Under the pieces are notes generated by a model. That model was not told the DNA's origin, searched no databases, and saw only the letters and a list, made by a program, of their open reading frames with translations. DNA of 58,834 bases from Mesostigma viride (taxonomy: Eukaryota > Streptophyta > Mesostigmatophyceae > Mesostigmatales > Mesostigmataceae): assembly GCA_009746045.1 (NCBI GenBank), contig RPFO01000115.1:1599234-1658067 (forward strand). The letters are read 5' to 3'. Below, in pieces: positions 36,479-45,838 of the stretch (position 1 is its first letter; each line of letters begins with the position of its first letter). The translations under genes and the position numbers were made by a program.

Positions 36479-36714
36479 GCTCTTGTATAGCCATGGTGAT
36501 CTTCCCCCCCCGTGGCAGGCTCCCCTTAGCTGGGTTGAGCTTGATAGATCGTGGCGGTGCAGGTGCCGGCTTGGCGCATGCACCTAGAGCAAGTGTTGTT
36601 TACATTCGATCCCACCCTTGCAGGAAGTAGTTTAGAATGTAGTAAAAGCCATATGCCCCTTCTCTGGGATATGTGCTACATCTACTCCCAACGGAGTTAC
36701 ATGTTCCTAATTAA
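36479..36714 (+). repeat. O1 3' end (copy H), cut by P2 in its tail
   Basis: TATAGCCATGGTGATCTTCC through CATTCGATCCCACCCTTGCA to the hairpin ACTCCCAACGGAGT and CCTAATTAA. The TTAA of the tail (36711-36714) is the left duplication of P2. Confidence 0.65.
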
Positions 36715-38320
36715 CCCGTGTTTTTTTACAACGCGATACATCGCGCGTTGTACCGGGTTAGAACGCGATGTATCGCGTTGTAATCTGACACGTTGCAAGC
36801 TAGCCTATTAAACATGCGATTTTTGGTCTGAAACTTTCAGTTGACACAGGTTAGAAACATCTCATAGAGTTCAAGAAAAAATCCTGGTATTTTTTGTATT
36901 TTTTTTGTGACAGCTGCAAACAAATATGTACCACTGAAATCAGGCATTTTCGCGGGACGAAGGTGAAGACGACGGTGATGGGGGCAGGTAGATCTCGCCA
37001 GTTTTCGCGCGAATTTCAGTGGAGCCCTGTTGGGTGGCACGACCATGATGATGCGTTCAAAGGTTAATAATTAGGTTTCTACGAGTTTGTTGAGGTACTG
37101 GGGCAAAGGAAACGTAGTTTTTTCCAGTTTCTCACCCAACGTCCATGCGGAAACCCTGGAAACCGGCATACATATTACTTATACGGCAGGACTCGGGTCT
37201 GCTGCGGCACCATGCTTGGTATTTCCATGGTGTTTCGACTTCATTAACACATGTTTATTCATTCCGAACGCCCGGACTCTCGGCTAAACCGAGATGCACA
37301 CTTTTATTGGGTAGCTCCGGGCATGATGGTGCCTGCAAATAGCGTAAGGCGTGACCGTGGCTATTGCTACGGTATGCTGTATTTTCCTGGAAATGGCCTC
37401 AGCCACCGGCTCAGTAGTGCTTGCAGGCGTAAGTATATCGTGTTTCTACCTAGTTTCTGCCAGTTTTCCACTTATTTCTACCGACCTCTGCCCAGCCTCT
37501 CTAAGACCGCCATCCTACTCGACGTTGCTTGCATGTCAGCCATAGCAGGTTGCAGTTGTGCAGTATTTAGGTGCTGTATACGTCGTCACTTCTCTCTCGG
37601 AGACTCGCTTCACGCTGGGCGACGACTTGACCCTGGCCCAGCAACAGCGGCGACGCGAGCTATGGCCGACCTACCTTCAGCTCCGGCAGAGCGCAAGGGG
37701 GAAGCCGGTAATAATACTGGAGGGGGGCGGTCATCCACGTTGACCACAAGCCCTGGCAGCCCCCTCCTGCCACCTCAGACTAGGAATATATACCAGTAGT
37801 GTCGATTAGTAAGGCTTAGCCTAGCATGTGGCCCCCGCGCATGTGCGCCCATAATGGCCCCCATGGATGATGCCTTTAGCATTCAGCCACGCCCTGCCTA
37901 TAATGGTACCCCCATTAATTAATTAAACTCGTGCTCCCGTTGGGGAGTCACGGAGCACCGAAGTGCTTTTAATCCCTGTGTGTGCACTACAGGAGAAAGG
38001 GCAGAGACCCCCAGTCTCCTTCATGCCAAAGGCATGCCACAGCTGCAATCGGGCGCGGCTAGCTAAAAGGACAGGCTAACGATCCGGCAAACTGTGGGTG
38101 CAATAAGACCCATGTGAGCATATCATAGCAAGGAGCGTGGGCAAGTAATCTGAACATAGCCAGGGCGTAGCATGGCTGTACTAGGACTAGGCTATGGCTG
38201 GTTGTGTACCGTGCGTTGGCGGCACGTGACTAGGTGTGTTGGCACAGCTAGGCAACATTCTAGGCATGGCTGCCTTAGCGGCAGTGACGCCAATGGTTAC
38301 AAGCTAGGGCTATTGCTATT

Positions 38321-39709
38321 CTAGCCCGCTGGGGGCGTCCACATCTTGTGGTTGATCATCAGGTCCCCGCCCCTCCAGTACACCTTGGGCTTCTGGGGGT
38401 CCTGCTTATGGCGGAGGTATTCCGGCCACAGGTCGCGTCGCTGCTGTTGCTGAGCGGGGGTGAGGTCGTCATCCAGCGTCCAGGTGAGGTCGTGCAACCG
38501 CTTGCGACGAGAGAGGAACCGCTGCTTATCCTCAGGGGAGGAGAAGGTGAGTAGGACTGGTGGGGGAGCCGCCTTGTCCCGTGAGTGGGGAAGGCGGTGG
38601 CACCCACGCAGTTCTACCTCACCTACCAGGCCCATGAGGGTAAGAAGCTGGTTCTTGAGCTCGTCAGCAAGAGAGGTTGACGTCTCACCTGGCTTCTGGG
38701 GGAAGCGACGTAGCACCACTCGGCACTCGCGGCGAGCGCGATCGGTGACCTCCCGTTGCTGGGCCTGGCGGTGGTCCTCCAGCTCCTGGAGCTTTGTGGC
38801 GATGGCGTCGGTGGTGGAGGCGGTCGCTGACCGCAGCAGGTCCGCGTAGGAGAGCGGCGGGAGGTCGCCAGCATCCTGCCGGGGTGGCTGGGATGCAATG
38901 GTGGCCGTCTGCTCCGCTATCTTGGGGACCTGTGTGGCCAGGGCCTCGGTGTGGGCGGTGATGGCCTCAAGCTTCTTCAGGAGCACGCCACACTTGCCCT
39001 CCACCTGGTTAAGGCGAGAGACAAGTGCCGCATGCGTTTCCGAAGCTTGTGCCGCGGTGTGCAGCGTCGTGAACTGGGGCTGGAGCTTGTGGACGACCTT
39101 GGTTTCCACGTTGGAGACCCGGGCCTCGACCGTGTTGAGCGTGGTGTTCAGCGATGTCAGCTGCTCGGCCAGCGGCCAGGTCACGTGCTCCTCCAGCACT
39201 GCGCGGATGTCATCCTTGCGGAGGGAGGAAGCCGAGGGGGCTGCCGGCTGTGCGGGGGCTGGGGTGCGGAGCGTGCGGGTGATGTCGATGAGGCGGAGCT
39301 GGAAATGGCTGGTCAAGATAGCCAGGCGTTGTTGTGCTTCGTTCATAGCATAGAGCCAGGACATGTCTCCATCGTAGTCAATAGCCCCCTTCACGAAGAG
39401 CTTCCGCTCCTGTTCGAGGAACTGGAGAACCTCAATGCATTCCTGCGGCGACAATTCTTGCCACCCGGTGAGGGAGAATCCTCGGTCGCCGGGGAGGAAC
39501 TGGCGCCATTTGCGAGCGTGGCAGGGTTTCTTGGGCTCAGGCGAGGCGCTGGGAGATGGGGCTGCTGGCGGTGGGTTGGCAGGCCCAGACGGCTGGTTGG
39601 CGGGTAAGCCTGGCGGCGGAACAATGGCGAGGGCGAGAGGGTTGGGCTGGGCGCTGGGAAGCTGTGCCAGCTCCTTTTCCAGCCCTCGTTTTGCTTTGGT
39701 AGTCGTCAT
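38321..39709 (-). CDS. Intact O1 ORF1-like RNA-binding protein (462 aa)
   Basis: Single uninterrupted ORF of element D, starting MTTTKAKRGLEKELAQLP. Residues 1-75 are Pro/Ala-rich with a basic PEPKKPCHARK segment. About 80-150 are helical. About 190-325 form a long heptad-like helix (SNVETKVVHKLQPQFTTLHT and following). From 327 a conserved C-terminal domain runs RECRVVLRRFPQKPGETSTS, LLTFSSPEDKQRFLSRRKRL, DDDLTPAQQQQRRDLWPEYL and ends VYWRGGDLMI. This order, with an RRM-like region followed by the DDLTP..Q..RR.LWP motif, resembles ORF1 proteins next to LINE reverse transcriptases. Likely role: trimer-forming RNA chaperone that packages element RNA. The intact frame suggests a recent insertion. 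No zinc knuckle is seen. Confidence 0.75.
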   Translation of the reverse strand: MTTTKAKRGLEKELAQLPSAQPNPLALAIVPPPGLPANQPSGPANPPPAAPSPSASPEPKKPCHARKWRQFLPGDRGFSLTGWQELSPQECIEVLQFLEQERKLFVKGAIDYDGDMSWLYAMNEAQQRLAILTSHFQLRLIDITRTLRTPAPAQPAAPSASSLRKDDIRAVLEEHVTWPLAEQLTSLNTTLNTVEARVSNVETKVVHKLQPQFTTLHTAAQASETHAALVSRLNQVEGKCGVLLKKLEAITAHTEALATQVPKIAEQTATIASQPPRQDAGDLPPLSYADLLRSATASTTDAIATKLQELEDHRQAQQREVTDRARRECRVVLRRFPQKPGETSTSLADELKNQLLTLMGLVGEVELRGCHRLPHSRDKAAPPPVLLTFSSPEDKQRFLSRRKRLHDLTWTLDDDLTPAQQQQRRDLWPEYLRHKQDPQKPKVYWRGGDLMINHKMWTPPAG

Positions 39710-39714
39710 AGCTG

Positions 39715-39819
39715 GTCACGTGCGTAACTTTGTCTATACTGCGTGGCAGCCGTAACCGTTTATACTGGCAAGTGCGTCTTAGAAAGGCGCATCGAATGCA
39801 AGTGGTCTGACCGAATTTG
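39715..39819 (-). promoter_or_regulatory. O1 5' leader with TATA-like box (element D)
   Basis: Minus-strand TATAAACGGTTAC (39751-39763) followed by CACGCAGTATAGAC, and preceded by CTTTCTAAGACGCACTTGCC and CAAATTCGGTCAGACCACTT at the element 5' terminus. Same motif order as copy A (2770-2895). Confidence 0.5.
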
Positions 39820-40146
39820 GGTACCCCCATGGATGTCGCATTAAGAATTTAGCCCATGCTATGCCATGCAGAGAGATGCTCTCTGTCGAGAAGCCATGTC
39901 CTAGCTCTTGTACTAGCCATGATGATATTCCCCCACATAACATACTCCCCCTTAGCTGGGCATAGTGTGAAGATTATGAGGGTGCAGGTGCCCTGCATGG
40001 TGCACCTAGAGCAAGGGTCGCTTACATTCCCACCCTTGCAGGAAGTAGCCTAGAATGTATTAGAAGCCATATGCCCCTAGCTTCTCAGGGATATGTGCTA
40101 CATCGACTCCCAACGGAGTGATGTTCCTAATTAATTAATTAATTAA

Positions 40147-41866
40147 CTCGTCGTCTGTCCCAACTCAGTCCTCACAGGAGGACTGAGTTGACAATTTTCA
40201 ACCGCGTGTAGCGACTAGGTGGGGGGTCCATCCCAAATGTTTTGATGTGGATCGGGGGTGTACTAGATGTCATTTTGTTGGCAAAAATACTGCATATGTG
40301 AAAACTTGACCCGAACACCTGAAAATTACACGGACGATGGGCACCCCTCGCGAATTTGCATTTTTCGGGATAAGAACGAGTGGGAAAAATTCAATCAAAT
40401 CCTCGTGCATGAAGAAAAAATATAGGCATGTAAACAATATAGTTCTTGAAACGTGGAAAAAAACTGGGCTCGATTTGGCCACTGCAACTGCCTGAAACAA
40501 TTAAAAAACTCTCAGTCCTCAGGAGAGGAATGGGGCTTTTGCTAACTTTGCTAGCATGTAAGTGCGGTCATACTACACACCACCGTGGCCACCAACCATC
40601 CCAATCAACTCATTTCCCTTCAAGCATTACAGGACAACACACTTGCATCATCATACTTCAGGTATATCATACCTTATCATGTAGTGAGAGCCTATGCATG
40701 CATGTAGGGAATGGGCTTGGATACCCTACCAACAAAGGGTTATGTTATAAGTGTCAACCACCAATATAATGGGTAGGTTAAGCATATTTCCATTGTTTCT
40801 AACAACAATAGATATGGCTATAACTGTTTTGCCTTGCCATGATGTGGCCAACGTAGTTGCTGGCACATGATGGCAGTGGTTTGTCACCAAGACTTTTCAC
40901 TCACCCGTAAAAGCTTGAATGCACCCTTGACGCGGCCCGTGGCCTCAAAATCATGCAGTATGAACGTAGCAAAAGAATAACTAACATCTATGAAGGTGTT
41001 TAAACCTGCACAGCTCCTAAAACCCTGCACAACTACACTGGGTCAAGGCAAATGCCTGATAACATCATCTGAAAAGGGGGTTTTAGAGAGGGCAGGCAAC
41101 GGTCAAGAAAGAGCATCAAGACTTGAACCTGACAACGCCTCGCAAGCTTAAACTCATGTACGAACATCAAGAAACGAAGAGGCAACGATTATCCGGCTTT
41201 ACCTGGCACGGCTGGCGTTACCTTGGCCCAGGCGGTGCCCGCAAAAGTGGCACTTTGCGGCACATAGACCATGACGTGACAGAATGGTCGAAATCATCAA
41301 ATCTATACTGTCACTCAATTTATTCTAATACAATGCATGTTAAAATGTAGAAAGAAACCTATCAGCCATTGAAATTGCGCCGGAAAGCAAGCGCAGTCAT
41401 CAATTCCGTCGACCTGCCTTATCGCAGTTTTTTCCAGCAAGAACAGTGCCGACACCGGGTAAATCGCATCCCCGCGAGCTAAAAATGTATTTTTATCATC
41501 TTTAGGGCATGTTAAATCTATTTCCTGAGTTTGGACAGCTAACTCGTCCGCAAACGTAAACTGCATGCATGGGCGCGAGCCGCCATGGCTAGGTCGTGCA
41601 TTTCCGGAACTCGCGTTTCACGTGGTAAAGTACCCTTACCACCTGTACTTTGACCGTACATTTAGCCGCTCATACCAAATCCAAAAAAATCCCAAAAATA
41701 TGTCCAAGAAAGATCTTTTCACGTAGTATTTGAATAAATTTTGAGAGAATTTTTTTGTCAAACATTCTGACCGGGGCGAATTTTCTACGAAACCCAAAAA
41801 CTCGGTCCTCTAGAGAGGACTGAGTTCAACTCAGTCCTCCGTAGAGGACCAGGGACAGACGACGAG
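40147..41866. mobile_element. TTAA-flanked DNA transposon Q (1720 bp)
   Basis: TTAA at 40143-40146 and 41867-41870. Perfect 15-bp inverted ends CTCGTCGTCTGTCCC / GGGACAGACGACGAG. Palindromes lie just inside: AACTCAGTCCTC...GAGGACTGAGTT at the left and a double version at the right. The interior from about 40560 to 41640 is homologous, in reverse orientation, to the interior of N (for example TTTTTTCCAGCAAGAAC here and TTCTTGCTGGAAAAAAC in N). No transposase ORF recognised. Confidence 0.75.
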
Positions 41867-42798
41867 TTAATACGTCGTCAAGCCGTGCACATATCGTGAG
41901 GATTGGATGTTGATGGTTTATACTGCGTTGATTGTGCAAGAAGATCAGCTAGGTGCCCATAATCATGTGTTGTTAGCATCTTGCCACCATTTGCTAGCAT
42001 GCATTCCAGCGTCATCTTTGATTGCATGTAAGCTCATGGATCACTCAACCTATCCAAGCCTTTCATTACACGTGCCTCTTTTTTCTTTCAGTATTGCACG
42101 CGTTATGGAATGAAAACCCAGCACCTCCCTTCCCACGAGGCATGTGCTCAACACGTACGTTGTGAGAGTGGATGATGCTTTGGCTATGTCTGCCTGATTC
42201 AGTCATATTAGGTCATCCAGTCATGATGTTTGATGCATGTTTGATGCTGTATAACTTATACAACACCTATTTTCAACGTTTTGACCCTCCAAGCTCACTA
42301 TGGCCCCGTTTATGGCGCTCGTGTCGTTGCGCCATGTTGTGAAGGGCTCTCATTTTTCCCAGTCAGCCCACTGCGTTGTACTGCGTTGTGTTTGTGATGC
42401 TGATGAAAAATAGCTCCAGTGGCCCAATGGGCCTGAGTTTTGTTCCACAAAGCCTGCATATGTTGCCCATAGCTCATGCAAGAAGCCAGATTTTTTTCAT
42501 GAACCATTTGTGAATAAGCACATGACTTGTGACCTAGGGTCAACAAATCGCGGTCATGGTCAGACCCCCGGCCCTGTATTCAAACCAGTGTATTCTGATT
42601 AGGCAGTGTATCTCTCTAATGAATTAGCATGTTGTAGGTCTAAGTAGCTCAAAAAAAAACTTTGATTTACATATGGGCTTTCAGGAAAGTATATACATGA
42701 CCATGAAAAAAAAATCCTTAGGTGCTAAGTATACGCGTTCTAAAAAAAGCTTACAACGCGATATATCGCCTTCTAATTAAAAAAAAAACACGGGTTAA

Positions 42799-42894
42799 TA
42801 ATTCATAGCTCCGTGGGGAGCATATGTAACACATATCCCTGAGAAGGGGCATATATATGGGCAAGGTAAGTAATTATATTTTTAATATATATGG
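42799..42894. repeat. O1 3' end (reverse) and a LINE 3' tail (L0)
   Basis: 42799-42860 is the reverse complement of an O1 3' end (GCTCCGTGGGGAGC hairpin, then ATATCCCTGAGAAGGGGCAT). 42866-42894 is GTAAGTAATTATATTTTTAA then TATATATGGG, identical to the 3' terminus of the LINE copies at 45838 and 48061, implying another LINE end directly upstream of L1. Confidence 0.6.
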
Positions 42895-45838
42895 GCAATC
42901 GTTTCTCTCCGGCGCATGCACGCCGCTCCGGACGACCCGCTGGGCTTTAAACTGCACATGGTGACCCCCCGCCTGCTCCTCACCCCTCTCGGGCGTGGTG
43001 TGCGCGGCCTCCAGGGTGCGGTTATTGCCCGTTGCCGACGCTTTCTGCAGGGGGACTGGGAGGGGCTGTTTGGCGTGCCGCCCCCGCGCACGGCCCGGCT
43101 GTCGGGGGAGGTCAACTTCGAGCGGGTGGCCGCCGACGTCATCCGCCTTGTCCGCGAGGGGCAGCTCAGCCGGGCCATGACCCGCTTGGAAATGGCCAAG
43201 CTCGCCCCTGCCAATGCGGCTACCCTGGCGGCCTTGGAGGCTCTTCACCCTGCGGAGCCCGGATTCCAGCTGCCCGTGCCGGACCCCCTGCCGGCCCCCC
43301 TCCGGCTGGACCGCGACTGCTTCCTGGAGGTGATGCGCGCGGTCCCGCGGGCTTCCTCTACCGGGCCGTCGGGCTGGCGCTACGAGCACTTGGAGGTCCT
43401 GGTGGGGCATGGGGGCGAGGACATTCTCTTTGACACTCTCATTGACCTGGCGGCTGGTCGCGTTCCTCCCGCTGCGCGCGAGTGGTTAGCGGGCGCTCGC
43501 CTCCTCGCTCTGCTCAAGGGTGTCTTGCCCCCCCCGAGGGCAAGGTGCGCCCGATCGCCTGCGGTGAGGTGCTCCGCAAGCTCGTGGGCAAAGTGATCTG
43601 CCGCCAAAAGGCGCCCGAGCTCCGTGCCTTTTTCTGCCCGCCCCTCGCAGCGGGTGAGACCTCGGTGGCGGCCCAGCTGGGGGTGACGACTCCAGGCGGG
43701 GCGGATATCCTCATCCATTCGGTGCAGGCCTACCTCGAGGCTCACCCCACCCACGCTGTCGTCAAGGTCGACTGCCACAACGCGTTCAACAGTCTGTCCC
43801 GCGCCAGCATGTTTGCGGCCGTCATGGAGTCCTTCGAGGACTTGTACGCTTGGACAGCCGTGTGCTACGGCCAGCCCGGCCAACTGGTTCACATCATGGA
43901 GGACGGCACTCGCGGCGGCCTGCTGTCGCGGTCGGGCACCCAGCAAGGGGACCCCCTGGGACCCCTGTACTTTGCCGCCCCCCTCCAGGGTTGCCTCCAA
44001 GCGGTCCATGCTGCCCACCCGGCGGTCGCTATTCAGGCCTACTTGGATGATATCTACCTTCTGGGCCCTGTGCCGGACACCACCGCGGCTCTGCTGGCAC
44101 TGCAGACCGCGGTGGCCGACATCAACCTCCAGTTGACCCTTGCCAAGTGCGCGGTGTACTCGCCCCAAGGTGATTGCTCCGGCTTTCCGCCCCAGCTCTT
44201 GGGCCGGGACGAGCGCCTCCATGGGTTGGATGTCCTCGGCGTTCCGGTTGGCGACCCCGCGTTTGTCATCGATGCTCTGCGGGCCGCCCTCGAGGCACGC
44301 ACTGAGGTACTGCCCTTGATTGCGCGCCTTCATGATTCGCAGACCAAGGGTCTGCTTCTGTGGTTTTGCGCTCACCCTCGCGTCGTTCACTGGCTCCGGG
44401 GCGCTCTTCCGTCTCAGGTCCGGCTGGCCGCCGAGGGCCACGACGAACGCATCCAGTCGGCCTTGGCGCAGCTGGTCCCGGGCCCCGACCTCCCGCCACA
44501 TGCTATTCGCATTGCCTCCCTGCCTGCACGGATGGGTGGCTGCGGTCTGACTCGTGCCGCCCGGCTGGCCCCAGCAGCCTTTTTGGGCTCCGTCGCTCAG
44601 TCGTGGGCGGAAAGCTGCCGGCTCCTGCCCCTTTTGGCAACGGCAGCGCCTGACCTCCTGGACCCCAGCAGCCCTTTGCCCTTCGTCACCGCCATCCAGG
44701 AGGCCTATGCTGAGATCCAGCAGGCCTGTTCTCCCGTCCGTGCCGCTCAGGCGGTACAGCGCCACCTCCCTCGCGGCACTCCCTCGGTCGCCTCCGTTCA
44801 ATCTCCCGCCGCATTCCCTGCTCGCGTCATCGATAAACACCAGAAAACCTACGCGGGTATTCTGCACACGGCTGATTGGATTGCTCTTTTCGCAGACCTC
44901 AACGCCCAGGGACGTGCGTGGCTGTTCTCGCTTTCCTTGCGGAGTGTGGGCTCGGCGTACCTTCGTGCTCTTCCCATGGCCCCCCCATTCGCCTTGGCTC
45001 CCAGCCACTACTCGGTGGCGCTCCGGCACCAGCTATTTGCCCCGCAGCCTCTTGTTCCGGCCGGGCGGCCTTGTGGTAGCTGTGGGCAGCCGCTGGATCC
45101 CACGGGGACTCACTACCTTGCCTGCATGGGGGGCCAACAGAATCAGAATTGGTATTTGTATTTGCACACTGTCCTCCTGACGGTGGTGCTCGCCATGATT
45201 CGGTCGGTTTTCCCCCACGCGAACATCCGGTCCGAGGATGCGGATGGCGCTGCCTTCTATTCCCCCAACCACCGGCCTGACATCGTGGTGCTGGACTTTG
45301 AGGGGGGTGGCCGGCATCTGCTTATTGACGTTTCGGTGGCGCGGCCCTTGGCTCTTAGCCACGTGGCTGGGGCCTCCCTCACGGCAGGTTACACGGCGGA
45401 CCGGGCGGAGCGGGCCAAGCTCCTGGCCTACGGCGACGTCGGGCACCATCGTGTGGTGCCCTTTGTCCTGGAGGAGTTTGGGGCCATGGGGCCCCTGACC
45501 TCCGCCTTCTTCAAGGAGTGTTGCCGGCTCCGGGAGGACCGGCTGGACCTGGAGGGCCAGCGGGCCCCATGGTCGGCGCGGACCTGGACGTCATATTGGC
45601 GTCAGCGCTTGTCGGTGGCGCTGACTCGGGCCATGGCTGACATCATGCTCCGCCGTACGCGGGCTGATTTTGCGGTGCAGCAGGGCTATTAGGTTCCTCC
45701 CGTTAGGCGTTTCCATTGGTCTTATCGTAGTATAGAGCTTTGACATGGCTCTGTATATAGGTTTATAGCTGGGCGTTTGCTTTGGTTTGAGTGATTTCAC
45801 CCTGCTGTAAGTAATTATATTTTTAATATATATGGGCT
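42895..45838 (+). mobile_element. LINE copy L1 (5'-truncated, RT-encoding)
   Basis: Starts abruptly after the TATATATGGGC tail of L0 and ends with GTAATTATATTTTTAATATA plus TATGGGC. It carries a GC-rich RT-endonuclease gene and a short 3' UTR (45693-45838). No target duplication is detectable because it sits inside a tandem array of its own tails. Confidence 0.8.
42916..45692 (+). pseudogene. LINE reverse transcriptase / restriction-like endonuclease with one frameshift
   Basis: Frame one (42916 to about 43528) holds the region before the polymerase core (ARCRRFLQGDWEGLFGVPPP; STGPSGWRYEHL; ARLLALLKG). Frame two (from about 43536) continues KVRPIACGEVLRKLVG, VDCHNAFNSLSR (catalytic Asp, 43770), QGDPLGPLYFA, YLDDIYLLG (the YxDD box, 44040-44051), then a thumb region, a CCHC cluster (CGSCGQPLDPTGTHYLAC) and RPDIVVLDFEGGGRHLLIDV, resembling the PD-(D/E)XK-type endonuclease of R2/NeSL-like LINEs. 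The frames meet at an eight-C run (43528-43535), so one base was gained or lost, or misread. No APE endonuclease. The start is arbitrary because the copy is 5'-truncated. Confidence 0.85.

Larger units (their letters stand above)
37916..39819 (-). mobile_element. Complete ORF1-only non-LTR retroelement D
   Basis: Bounded by the 11-bp duplication GGTACCCCCAT (37905-37915 and 39820-39830). In the minus-strand sense: 5' leader with TATAAACGGTTAC, a single 462-codon ORF (39709-38321), a 400-bp 3' UTR, the terminal hairpin GTGCTCC...GGAGCAC and a TTTAATTAATTA tail. There is no RT, endonuclease or second ORF in its 1904 bp. It is comparable in principle to the half-LINE elements known from mammals, which also carry only ORF1 (inference by analogy). 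Confidence 0.75.
37589..41870 (+). mobile_element. O1 element C, 5'-truncated, containing D and Q
   Basis: It begins inside the ORF1 C-terminal region (TCGGAGACTCGCTTCACGCT; readable as FTLGDDLTLAQQQRRRELWP), runs through the O1 3' UTR, is interrupted by D (37916-39819), resumes at 39831 and ends with ACTCCCAACGGAGT and a TTAATTAATTAA tail, in which Q has inserted. 5' truncation, tail and 10-bp target duplication indicate target-primed reverse transcription. Confidence 0.75.
36715..42794. mobile_element. TTAA DNA transposon P2, split by nested retroelement C
   Basis: Left half 36715-37588 and right half 41871-42794 align with P1 (16182-17918), including both termini. TTAA lies at 36711-36714 and 42795-42798. 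The interruption (37589-41870) is bounded by the 10-bp repeat TACGTCGTCA (37579-37588, 41871-41880), which is single in P1 (about 17030). P2 differs from P1 by several 2-18-bp insertions. No transposase seen. Confidence 0.8.

Noticed and set aside
43528-43535. Programmed frameshift in the LINE RT
   Set aside because: The site is a simple eight-C run in a 5'-truncated copy; random indel or sequence error is simpler. It would need other copies with the same frame relation.
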